From NCBI GenBank assembly GCA_964580585.1, contig CAZOKZ010000048.1, positions 1 to 34,332 on the forward strand: a stretch of DNA of 34,332 nt, written 5' to 3'. Both the position numbers and the translations under genes were made by a program. The notes below the pieces were generated by a model that worked only from the letters and a program-made list of their open reading frames with translations, had not been told where the DNA came from and ran no database searches. Source of the DNA: CAZOKZ01 sp964580585 (GTDB taxonomy: Bacteria; Sumerlaeota; Sumerlaeia; SLMS01; JAHLLQ01). Shown one piece after another: positions 7,590 through 15,830 of this stretch. How positions within the stretch are numbered: position 1 is the stretch's first letter; each line of letters begins with the position of its first letter.

Positions 7590-10500
7590 ATGAAGAATCA
7601 AACCCCTCACTCCGTCAGTCCTAAAGCCCAAGGGCTTTACGATCCCAGCTTCGAGCACGATGCGTGTGGTGTGGGCTTTGTCTGTCATATTAAAGGGAAA
7701 GCCAGCCACCAGATCATCGATCAAGCCATCGAAGTCTTAGAAAATCTGGACCATCGTGGCGCCTGTGGATGCGATCCGAACACGGGTGACGGCGCGGGTA
7801 TTCTGGTCTCCATGCCAGATAAATTCCTGCGACGTGAATGCGAGCAACTCGGCATTCGGTTACCCAAACGGGGCGAATACGCCGCTGGCACCATTTTCCT
7901 GCCCCCCGATCCCAAAGCTCAGCAACAACACGTCGTGCTATTTGAAAAAATGGTGCGCGATTACGATATGGAAATCCTTGGCTGGCGCGACGTTCCCGTG
8001 AACAGCAGCGTGCTTGGCCCCGGATCGAAAGCCTGCGAGCCCGTCATCAAGCAGGTTTTCGTCGGCATGAAGCAGTCCTTCTTCAAACGAAGCGACTTCG
8101 AGCGCCGCATTTATCTGGTTCGTCAGCGCGTGGAAAATGCCAGCGCCGAAATGGAAATGCCCGGTTGCGAGTTTTTCTATATCTGCGCTTTGTCCACAAA
8201 TCGCCTGATTTACAAGGGCATGTTGACCACCGGCCAGCTCAGCACGTATTTCCCCGACCTGTCGGACCCGGCTTTTGAGAGCCATCTGGGTCTCGTGCAC
8301 TCGCGCTTTTCGACGAACACGTTCCCGGCCTGGCGTTTGGCCCACCCGTACCGCTACCTGGCTCACAACGGCGAAATTAACGCCCTGCGCGGCAACCGTA
8401 ACTGGATGCGCGCGCGCTACGGCTCCTTGAAATCCACGATGTTCGGCGAAGAGCTCGAAAAATTGTTCCCACTTTTCTCCGAAACGGTCAGCGATTCGGC
8501 CACGCTCGACAACGCCCTTCAATTCCTGACCGTCAACGGCCGCTCGCTCCCCCACTCGGTGCTGATGCTGATCCCGGAAGCCTGGGACAACCACCAGTTG
8601 ATGGACCCGGATTTGAAAGCCTTCTACGAATACCACGCCTGTTTGATGGAGCCATGGGACGGCCCCGCCGCCGTGGCCTTCACGAACGGCGAGATGATCG
8701 GCGCCGTGCTCGACCGTAACGGCCTGCGCCCGGCGCGCTATGTCGAAACAACCGACGATTTGGTCGTCATGGCGAGCGAAGTCGGTGTGCTGCCAATTCC
8801 CGATGAGCGCATTAAAGCCAAATGGCGCCTGCAACCCGGCAAGATTTTCCTCGTCGATACCAAGCAGGGCCGAATCGTCGGCGACGAAGAAATCAAGCAG
8901 GAAATGATCAACATGCGTCCCTGGCGCCGGTGGCTGGACAACAACCTGCTCCATGTCGATGACTTGAAGCAACACCCCGAACACGTCCAACACCCGGATC
9001 ACCATACGCTTCTCGTGCGTCAGAACGCGTTTGGTTATACGACCGAAGAATTGCGCCTGCTGATCCACCCCATGGCCGTCAACGGCAAGGAAGCCATTGG
9101 TTCGATGGGCACGGATACGCCTCTGGCGTGTCTGTCCGACCGTCCGCAGCTTCTCTACAACTACTTCAAACAATTGTTCGCCCAGGTGACGAACCCGCCG
9201 CTCGACGCCATCCGCGAAGAGTTGGTGACATCGCTCGTCACCTACATTGGTCGCGAAGGCAACCTCCTGGATGAAAACCCCGGAAATTGTCGCCTGATCA
9301 AGCTTGAATCGCCGATCATTACCAACGAGCAACTCGAACAAATTCGCCGCAATGGCTACAAAGAGTTGAAGGCGGTTACCTTGCCTATACTCTTCAAGGT
9401 CAAAGACGGCGTTGAAGGATTGCGTCGCGCGCTCGACGAGTTGCGCAACAGCGCAGCCGAAGCGGTGGAGAACGGCGCCTGCATTTTGGTGCTCTCCGAC
9501 CGTGGCGTGGATCAGGAGAACGCTCCGATCCCGAGCTTGCTCGCCACCGCCGCCGTGCACCATCACCTGATTCGTCAGGGAACGCGTACCAAAGCGGGCC
9601 TGGTCGTTGAATCCGGCGAAGCGCGCGAATGCCATCACTTCAGCCTGCTGATTGGCTATGGCGCCGGTGCGGTGAACCCGTATCTGGCGTTTGAAACCCT
9701 CGAAGACATGAAGCGCGAAAATTACCTGCCCGAAACGCTGACCATCGAAAAAGCCTACAAGAACTACATCAAGGCTGTCGATTTGGGGCTGCTCAAAGTG
9801 GCTTCTAAAATCGGTATTTCGACGATTCAAAGCTATCGTGGCGCGCAGATTTTCGAAGCCATTGGTTTGAACAGGCAATTCGTGGACGAATTCTTCACGA
9901 ACACGGCATCGCGTATTTCCGGTGTTGGCCTCGATGTCGTCGCCGAGGAATCGACGCGTCGTCATCGTCGCGCTTACCCGCCGATCCAAACCCGGGGTGA
10001 AACGCTGGAGACGGGCGGTAACTATCAATGGCGCGCCGACGGCGAACACCACCAATGGAGTCCCGAATCGGTGGCGAAGCTCCAGCAGTCCGTGAAGATC
10101 AAGGACTTCGAAACCTACAAAGAGTTTGCCAAGCTGATTAACGACGAAAGTCGTCATCGCACGACATTGCGCGGGTTATTAAAATTCCGCATCCCGAAGG
10201 GCAAGTCGAAGACCGGACCGAAAGGCCCGATTTCGATCGAGGAAGTCGAGCCCGCGCAGGAAATCGTCAAACGGTTCTGCACCGGCGCCATGTCGCTGGG
10301 CTCTATCAGCACCGAATCGCACGAAACCCTCGCCGTGGCAATGAACCGCATTGGCGGCAAGTCCAACACGGGCGAAGGCGGCGAAGACGTGCGCCGATTC
10401 AAGCCGGACGATAACGGCGATCTGCGCCGCAGTGCCATCAAACAGGTGGCCTCGGGCCGATTCGGCGTGACAACCGAATACCTGGTCAACGCCGACGAGT

Positions 10501-12209
10501 TGCAAATCAAGATGGCGCAAGGCGCCAAGCCCGGCGAAGGCGGCCAGTTGCCCGGACACAAGGTGTCCGAGTACATCGCCAGCGTTCGCCACTCGACCCC
10601 GGGTGTGGGCCTCATTTCGCCTCCGCCGCACCACGATATTTACTCGATCGAAGACCTTGCACAGTTGATTCACGACTTGAAGAACGTGAATCCGCGCGCC
10701 CGCGTCTCGGTCAAACTGGTTTCTTGCGTCGGTGTCGGCACAATTGCCGCAGGCGTAGCCAAAGGCAAGTCCGACCACATCCTGATCAGCGGCGACGGCG
10801 GCGGCACCGGTGCCTCGCCCCAAACATCGATCAAGTATGCGGGCATTCCGTGGGAAATGGGCATTTCGGAAACACACCAGATTCTGGTGATGAACGATTT
10901 GCGTGGCCGCGTTGTGCTCCAGGCCGACGGCCAGATGAAGACGGGCCGCGACGTGGCCATTGCCGCGTTGCTCGGCGCCGAGGAATTCGGTTTCTCGACC
11001 GCTCCGCTCGTTACCATGGGTTGTATCCTGATGCGTGTCTGCCACCTGAACACCTGCCCGGTGGGCATCGCGACTCAGGACCCGGTACTGCGCGAGAAAT
11101 TCAAAGGCTTGCCCGAGTACGTGGTGAACTATTTCTTCTTCGTCGCCGAAGAATTGCGCGAATACATGGCCGAGATGGGTTTCCGCACGGTCAACGAGAT
11201 GATCGGTCGTTCCGATTACCTTGCATTCGACCCGCCGACCAATCACTGGAAAGCCAAATCGCTCGACTTCTCGACAATCCTGTATCGCCCGAATGTTCCG
11301 GACACGGTGGCGCGCTACTGCATCCAGAAGCAGGATCACGGTCTGGAAAAATCGCTCGACCAAACAGCACTGATCAGCACCGCAAAAGACGCCATCGAAT
11401 CCGGCAAACGGGTAAAAGCAGAATTTGCCATTCGCAACATCAACCGCACCGTCGGTACAACAATGTCGGGCGAAATTGCGTTGAAGTACGGATACGAAGG
11501 ACTACCCGAAGACACCATTTGGTACACCTTCAAGGGTACAGCGGGCCAAAGCTTCGGTGCTTTCCTGGCCAAAGGGGTAACGTTCGAGTTGCTTGGCGAC
11601 GCGAACGACTACCTTGGCAAGGGCCTGAGCGGCGGCAAGATCATCGTTCGCCATCCAGCGGCGATTCCGAACTACGAGGCGGAAAAAAATATCATCGCGG
11701 GCAACGTGATTTGCTACGGCGCCACCGGCGGCGAAGTTTTCCTGCGCGGCGTGGTTGGTGAACGTTTCTGCGTGCGTAACTCGGGCGTGAACACGGTCGT
11801 TGAAGGCGTCGGCGACCACGGTTGTGAATACATGACGGGTGGACGCGTTGTGGTAATCGGTCCGACGGGTCGCAACTTTGCCGCCGGAATGAGCGGTGGT
11901 ATTGCCTACATCTACGATCCGAAAGACGAGTTCCCAATTCGCTGCAACACCGAAATGGTGGACCTCGAAAAGCCGCTCGACGAAGACTTCGAGACCATTC
12001 ACACGCTGCTCAAGCGTCATCACCAATATACCGACAGCCCCGTGGCCAAAGCGATCCTGGACAATTGGAACGAAGCCAAAGAGAGCTTTATCAAGGTCAT
12101 GCCGCAGGATTATCGCCGCGTGTTGGAACAGCGCAAAGCGCTCGAAAAAGCAGCGAACTTGATTGAAGCGGGCGAAGGCATCGAAAAACCTTCGGCCAAT
12201 CCGAGCTAA
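7590..12209 (+). CDS. gltB: Glutamate synthase (NADPH-type) large subunit
   Basis: GltB uses glutamine and 2-oxoglutarate to make two glutamates, the second half of the GS-GOGAT ammonia assimilation route. From the chosen start (1539 residues) the Ntn-type glutaminase domain begins at HDACGVGF, Cys26 being the nucleophile exposed when the leader is cut off. A central domain follows, then the FMN-binding synthase domain (about 830-1230, including MSLGSISTESHE and NTGEGGED). The 3Fe-4S cluster cysteines are in GCILMRVCHLNTCPVG (Cys1145, 1151, 1156). The C-terminal GXGXG repeat domain covers roughly 1290-1470. Upstream in-frame ATGs at 7512 and 7575 would lengthen the leader by 26 or 5 residues; none has a clear ribosome site, and 7590 gives a leader length close to known GltB. 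gltD follows after 97 bases. Confidence 0.97.
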   Translation: MKNQTPHSVSPKAQGLYDPSFEHDACGVGFVCHIKGKASHQIIDQAIEVLENLDHRGACGCDPNTGDGAGILVSMPDKFLRRECEQLGIRLPKRGEYAAGTIFLPPDPKAQQQHVVLFEKMVRDYDMEILGWRDVPVNSSVLGPGSKACEPVIKQVFVGMKQSFFKRSDFERRIYLVRQRVENASAEMEMPGCEFFYICALSTNRLIYKGMLTTGQLSTYFPDLSDPAFESHLGLVHSRFSTNTFPAWRLAHPYRYLAHNGEINALRGNRNWMRARYGSLKSTMFGEELEKLFPLFSETVSDSATLDNALQFLTVNGRSLPHSVLMLIPEAWDNHQLMDPDLKAFYEYHACLMEPWDGPAAVAFTNGEMIGAVLDRNGLRPARYVETTDDLVVMASEVGVLPIPDERIKAKWRLQPGKIFLVDTKQGRIVGDEEIKQEMINMRPWRRWLDNNLLHVDDLKQHPEHVQHPDHHTLLVRQNAFGYTTEELRLLIHPMAVNGKEAIGSMGTDTPLACLSDRPQLLYNYFKQLFAQVTNPPLDAIREELVTSLVTYIGREGNLLDENPGNCRLIKLESPIITNEQLEQIRRNGYKELKAVTLPILFKVKDGVEGLRRALDELRNSAAEAVENGACILVLSDRGVDQENAPIPSLLATAAVHHHLIRQGTRTKAGLVVESGEARECHHFSLLIGYGAGAVNPYLAFETLEDMKRENYLPETLTIEKAYKNYIKAVDLGLLKVASKIGISTIQSYRGAQIFEAIGLNRQFVDEFFTNTASRISGVGLDVVAEESTRRHRRAYPPIQTRGETLETGGNYQWRADGEHHQWSPESVAKLQQSVKIKDFETYKEFAKLINDESRHRTTLRGLLKFRIPKGKSKTGPKGPISIEEVEPAQEIVKRFCTGAMSLGSISTESHETLAVAMNRIGGKSNTGEGGEDVRRFKPDDNGDLRRSAIKQVASGRFGVTTEYLVNADELQIKMAQGAKPGEGGQLPGHKVSEYIASVRHSTPGVGLISPPPHHDIYSIEDLAQLIHDLKNVNPRARVSVKLVSCVGVGTIAAGVAKGKSDHILISGDGGGTGASPQTSIKYAGIPWEMGISETHQILVMNDLRGRVVLQADGQMKTGRDVAIAALLGAEEFGFSTAPLVTMGCILMRVCHLNTCPVGIATQDPVLREKFKGLPEYVVNYFFFVAEELREYMAEMGFRTVNEMIGRSDYLAFDPPTNHWKAKSLDFSTILYRPNVPDTVARYCIQKQDHGLEKSLDQTALISTAKDAIESGKRVKAEFAIRNINRTVGTTMSGEIALKYGYEGLPEDTIWYTFKGTAGQSFGAFLAKGVTFELLGDANDYLGKGLSGGKIIVRHPAAIPNYEAEKNIIAGNVICYGATGGEVFLRGVVGERFCVRNSGVNTVVEGVGDHGCEYMTGGRVVVIGPTGRNFAAGMSGGIAYIYDPKDEFPIRCNTEMVDLEKPLDEDFETIHTLLKRHHQYTDSPVAKAILDNWNEAKESFIKVMPQDYRRVLEQRKALEKAANLIEAGEGIEKPSANPS

Positions 12210-12229
12210 TTCGCAAAACGACGATCATT

Positions 12230-12257
12230 CGGAGGTCGCCGCGCCCGGCAGCCTCCG
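12230..12257 (+). other. Hairpin between gltB and gltD
   Basis: CGGAGG (12230-12235) pairs with CCTCCG (12252-12257), with an inner GCCG/CGGC stem. No U tract follows, so it is not a classic terminator. It could be an RNA processing or stability element that sets the subunit ratio, which is inference. Confidence 0.5.
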
Positions 12258-12306
12258 TTCCCCCCCCGACTCAAAACGGGTCACAGAATACTGAGGAGTT
12301 GATTGA

Positions 12307-13809
12307 ATGGGCAAACCCACCGGATTTATGGAATATACGCGGGAAACACCGCCTTATCGGCCAATCGAAGAACGCGTAAACGATTGGCAGGAGGTGATGA
12401 CGTACCTTCCCGAGGAAAAAACAAAAGTTCAAGCCGCCCGGTGCATGGATTGCGGCATTCCGTTCTGCAACCAGGGATGCCCGCTCGGCAACCTGATCCC
12501 GAACTGGAACGATCTGGTTTACAAAAACCATTGGCGCGACGCGATCGAGGAATTGCACAAAACGAACAATTTCCCCGAATTCACGGGCCGCATCTGCCCG
12601 GCGCCGTGCGAAGGCGCCTGTGTTCTCGGCATCAATGACGACCCGGTGGCGATCAAGCAGATGGAAGTCAGCATCATCGATCGCGCCTTTGAAGAAGGCT
12701 GGGTCGTTCCGCAACCGCCCGCCACGCGCACCGGCAAAAAAGTCGCCGTGATCGGCTCGGGCCCGGCGGGTCTGGCTGCCGCAGCGCAACTCAACAAAGC
12801 CGGACACCTTGTGACCGTCTTCGAGCGCGATATTCGCGTTGGCGGACTGCTGACGCTTGGAATTCCCGATTTCAAACTGGACAAACGCATCGTTGAACGC
12901 CGCGTTGGAATTCTGGAAGCCGAAGGCATTACGTTCAAAACCGGCGTCGCCGTCGGCAAAGACGTTACCATCCAGCAGCTTCAGGCAGATTTCGACGCGA
13001 TCGTGGTCGCCACAGGCGCCACGGCAGCGCGCGACCTGACGATTCCAGGCCGCGAGCTGGATGGCATCCACTTGGCCATGGATTTCTTGACGGCGCAAAA
13101 CTGCAAAAACCACAACGATTTGGAACAATCCGGCAAAGAGTTTATCAGCGCCGAAGGCAAAAACGTTGTCATCATCGGTGGTGGCGACACGGGCGCGGAC
13201 TGCTTTGGCACGTCGATCCGCCACAAGGCCAAGTCGGTGCTGCAAATCGAGTTCATGCCTCGTCCGCCGCAATCGCGTGACTGGTTCAACCCCTGGCCCC
13301 AATGGCCGATGATTTTCCGCACCTCGTCCGCACACCAGGAAGGTGGCCAACGCGATTGGGCCATCAACACGAAGAGCTTCGAGGGCAAAGACGGCAAGGT
13401 GACCAAGTTAAACGCCGTGCGTCTGGAATGGACCGAAGGCCCCAACCGCAAATTTTCGGAAATTGCGGGGAGCGAATTCGACATCCCGGCGGACCTTGTG
13501 CTGCTGGCAATCGGATTCACCGGCCCCGAGAAGAAAATTTTCGAAGGCGTCGAGATCGAGTTCGATCCGCGCGGCAACGTGAAAGCGGACGAAAACTACA
13601 TGTCGTCCATTCCGGGAATTTTCGCCGCAGGCGACGCTCGCCGTGGACAATCACTCGTCGTGTGGGCCATCGCCGAAGGCCGCAAAGCCGCACGCGGCGT
13701 GGATGCTTACCTGATGGGAACCAGCGACCTGCCGGGATATGTTTATCTCCCCGCTTCACCTAAAACAAAACGACCGCGCCGAGAATCATTCGGCGCGGTT
13801 TTCCTTTAA
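12307..13809 (+). CDS. gltD: Glutamate synthase small subunit
   Basis: GltD takes electrons from NAD(P)H through FAD and 4Fe-4S clusters to the GltB subunit. Visible features: the N-terminal cluster-binding cysteines (CMDCGIPFCNQGC, 46-58; CPAPCEGAC, 97-105), the FAD Rossmann motif VAVIGSGPAGLAAA (146-159), the NAD(P)H Rossmann motif NVVIIGGGDTGADC (286-299) and the closing FAD motif GIFAAGDARRGQSLVVWAI (437-455). AGGAG at 12294-12298 gives a strong ribosome site 8 bases before the ATG. It is in an operon with gltB. The last ~20 codons are unusual: they run through a terminator-like hairpin (13773-13799), so the C-terminus is about 20 residues longer than expected. TAA occurs at 13761-13763 in another frame, which suggests the original stop may have been lost by a small indel. 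Confidence 0.97.
   Translation: MGKPTGFMEYTRETPPYRPIEERVNDWQEVMTYLPEEKTKVQAARCMDCGIPFCNQGCPLGNLIPNWNDLVYKNHWRDAIEELHKTNNFPEFTGRICPAPCEGACVLGINDDPVAIKQMEVSIIDRAFEEGWVVPQPPATRTGKKVAVIGSGPAGLAAAAQLNKAGHLVTVFERDIRVGGLLTLGIPDFKLDKRIVERRVGILEAEGITFKTGVAVGKDVTIQQLQADFDAIVVATGATAARDLTIPGRELDGIHLAMDFLTAQNCKNHNDLEQSGKEFISAEGKNVVIIGGGDTGADCFGTSIRHKAKSVLQIEFMPRPPQSRDWFNPWPQWPMIFRTSSAHQEGGQRDWAINTKSFEGKDGKVTKLNAVRLEWTEGPNRKFSEIAGSEFDIPADLVLLAIGFTGPEKKIFEGVEIEFDPRGNVKADENYMSSIPGIFAAGDARRGQSLVVWAIAEGRKAARGVDAYLMGTSDLPGYVYLPASPKTKRPRRESFGAVFL
13773..13806 (+). terminator. Intrinsic terminator overlapping the end of gltD
   Basis: ACCGCGCCGA (13773-13782) pairs perfectly with TCGGCGCGGT (13790-13799), followed by TTTTCCTTT. 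It lies inside the gltD reading frame, which is unusual. Confidence 0.85.
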
Positions 13810-13813
13810 CAAG

Positions 13814-13848
13814 AAAAGGTGCCTTCGCCGAAAACGAAGGCACCTTTT
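13814..13848. terminator. Bidirectional terminator between gltD and the pseudopilin cluster
   Basis: AAAAGGTGCCTTCG (13814-13827) and CGAAGGCACCTTTT (13835-13848) form a perfect 14-pair stem with a 7-base loop. The A run on one side and the T run on the other let it stop transcription from both convergent units. Confidence 0.93.
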
Positions 13849-13878
13849 GAACGTTCCTCAATGGAATCGAGACCTTAC

Positions 13879-15573
13879 TTAGTAGGTGTTCCAGAGCCGA
13901 ACGCTCAACTTTGAACCGACACGGTTTCTCAAATTAGTCGGGTCCAATCGGTGATCGTAATAAATGTCCCACGAACCACCGCCGTCGTATCCACGCTCCG
14001 CAAACATCGAGCCGTACAAGTTGTTACCGCCGCCACCCGTGGAGCTTACGAAACCGTAGCAGTAAAGTAAGCCTTTGAAACGTAACGCATCAATCTGCTC
14101 GGTGTTGCCATTGGGTTTTTCCGCATACGTGTAATCGGGTGGGCTACCGCCACCACCAAAGTCCATATTCGCCGCGACAAAGAAGAAACCATCATAATAG
14201 GGCGATCCACCTGATTCTTTCTTTAGCGTGACCATATTCGATCCATCGGCTGCGGGCGGCAATCCATCAAGCGTATCGATGAAATAGAACGGCGGAAGCG
14301 AATCGTCGTAGTTGCTATCGTCCGGGTCCGAGTTTGTCAGTCTATCGAAGTAGGATTGGAACGTTTGGATAATCGGACTACCACCTGCATCGTAGCCAGT
14401 GATCAAAAGCCCGTCCTCAGTTGTCTGGAAAATCGGCCAGCCGTTTTGCAGGAACAGGATTTTCATCGTTTCGTAATCGTAGAGCATCCAATCCAGATTG
14501 CTTTGGTGTTGATAAAGGTTCTCGTGACCGGTCGTTGCGTCGCCACCACCGGTTCCACCGTCGCCGGGCGTAGGCGTAGGAGTTGGGGTCGGATCGGGAT
14601 CGGGTGTTGGAGTTGGCGTCGGGGTCGGCGTTGGCGTCGGTGTTGGCGTTGGTGTCTTTTTCTTCATCGTTCCCGGTCCACCGTTGGCGCTGGCCGAAGA
14701 AGCGCTGGCCATCGAGCTGCGGCCAGGGACAGTAGATGAAGAGTCGCTATCGAGCGATTCATTGAAATAGGTAGGAGCACCCGATTCCAGAAACGGCTGG
14801 TAATAGTTATAGGTGCCGAAAGGAACGGGAGAATTCGAGAACCCGTTTTGTCCCTCGATGTCGGCATATTTCGACCCCGTATGATTCATCAGAAAGGTTT
14901 CCGTACGGGCCGCAAACCATTGATCGTCTTCCACGGTCGGGAACTTATTGTGGATCGGGTTGGTCAACCAAATGTCTTCCTTCGCCCACATTTCGCCCCA
15001 GTGCACATTGAACTGGCCGTTACTGGCAAGGCTCTTGCCACTGGCGAGAGCCGTGGGCGTGCCAATGAGCGGAACGCGGTTGGTGTAAAGCACGACCTCG
15101 ACGGTCGCTTCGACGCCGGAATCGGTCCGGCCCACGCTGCGCACGCGCGCCACCGTGCCCGTCGGGTCGCCACCGGTCGGCGGCGAAATGGTCAGTTCCA
15201 CCACGCGGCCACGCGATTGATTCGGATCCATCAAATCGCAAATCGGCAAATCGTCATCGCCGACGACTAATTCGTTCATCACGACCGAGTTTCCATTGTC
15301 GTCCATGTAATCGCCATTGCTGTTGGGCGAAAACGTTCCGTTATCGGGAGCGATTTGCGGGCGATTAAACCAATCGACGACGTGCTGAATTCCTGACTCG
15401 GCAATGTAAAACGCCTGCAAACGATCTTCCGTGCGCCGGACGTTACGAATCGTGTCCGTCACCGCGCTCGTCACCATGAGAACGCCGGAACCGGCGATTA
15501 CCAGCATCACGGAGGTAAACATCAAAATTGAACCCTGTCTGGGTTTTCTTAGTGCGTTGACGCGGCATCTCAT
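13879..15573 (-). CDS. Large PilX-like pseudopilin-type protein with PT-repeat linker (paralogue A)
   Basis: This 564-residue protein starts like a PilX-type minor pilin. It has a basic head ending PRQGS, one hydrophobic helix (about 15-38), then RLQAFYIAESGIQHVVDW (51-68), a segment typical of PilX N-terminal domains where helix A exits the membrane. The remainder is much larger than a normal PilX and contains a proline-threonine repeat linker (about 307-336). The last residues, WDIYYDHRL...LRNRVGSKLSVRLWNTY, are nearly the same as in the upstream paralogue at 15831-17387. It is likely exported and assembled in, or at the tip of, a type IV pilus or type II secretion pseudopilus; the large C-terminal domain may be an adhesin. 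The ribosome site is weak. It is the last gene of the cluster, and a terminator separates it from the paralogue. Confidence 0.75.
   Translation of the reverse strand: MRCRVNALRKPRQGSILMFTSVMLVIAGSGVLMVTSAVTDTIRNVRRTEDRLQAFYIAESGIQHVVDWFNRPQIAPDNGTFSPNSNGDYMDDNGNSVVMNELVVGDDDLPICDLMDPNQSRGRVVELTISPPTGGDPTGTVARVRSVGRTDSGVEATVEVVLYTNRVPLIGTPTALASGKSLASNGQFNVHWGEMWAKEDIWLTNPIHNKFPTVEDDQWFAARTETFLMNHTGSKYADIEGQNGFSNSPVPFGTYNYYQPFLESGAPTYFNESLDSDSSSTVPGRSSMASASSASANGGPGTMKKKTPTPTPTPTPTPTPTPTPDPDPTPTPTPTPGDGGTGGGDATTGHENLYQHQSNLDWMLYDYETMKILFLQNGWPIFQTTEDGLLITGYDAGGSPIIQTFQSYFDRLTNSDPDDSNYDDSLPPFYFIDTLDGLPPAADGSNMVTLKKESGGSPYYDGFFFVAANMDFGGGGSPPDYTYAEKPNGNTEQIDALRFKGLLYCYGFVSSTGGGGNNLYGSMFAERGYDGGGSWDIYYDHRLDPTNLRNRVGSKLSVRLWNTY
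14567..14656 (-). repeat. Degenerate 6-base repeat encoding a Pro-Thr linker
   Basis: A run of GT(T/C)GG(C/A/G)-type hexamers on the plus strand encodes alternating Pro-Thr, broken by a short Asp-Pro section. Paralogue B lacks it, so it was gained or lost by repeat change after duplication. Such a tract is prone to length change. Confidence 0.85.
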
Positions 15574-15760
15574 GGGACTTGCTCACTTTCTCTTTCCGGT
15601 GTCGGGAGGCTCTCTCTCAGTTGCCTGGCTCCGGTTTTGGGTGTCGATTGTACGTTATTCTGTTTCCAGATTAGATTTTCCGTTTCCTTCTGAGACTCGG
15701 AAAAAGACCCTTTATAGGGTTTTGGGTACCTTCTCTTACCCATTTTCCTGGAGGCTATAT

Positions 15761-15805
15761 AAAAACATCTCACCTCTTTTGTCAAGAAAGAAGAGGTGAG
15801 ATGTT
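15761..15805 (-). terminator. Strong terminator after pseudopilin paralogue B
   Basis: A perfect 15-pair stem is formed by 15764-15778 and 15791-15805 (AAGAGGTGAGATGTT and its complement), with a 12-base loop. On the minus strand it is followed by TTTTT (15761-15765 read in reverse). Confidence 0.92.
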
Positions 15806-15830
15806 TGGCTTCACCCGGAACTATTTGTTA

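Noticed and set aside
7938..10157. 739-codon antisense frame within gltB
   Set aside because: Shadow of the gltB coding strand; no recognisable domain.
10179..11363. 394-codon antisense frame within gltB
   Set aside because: Same reason; gltB is certain on the plus strand.
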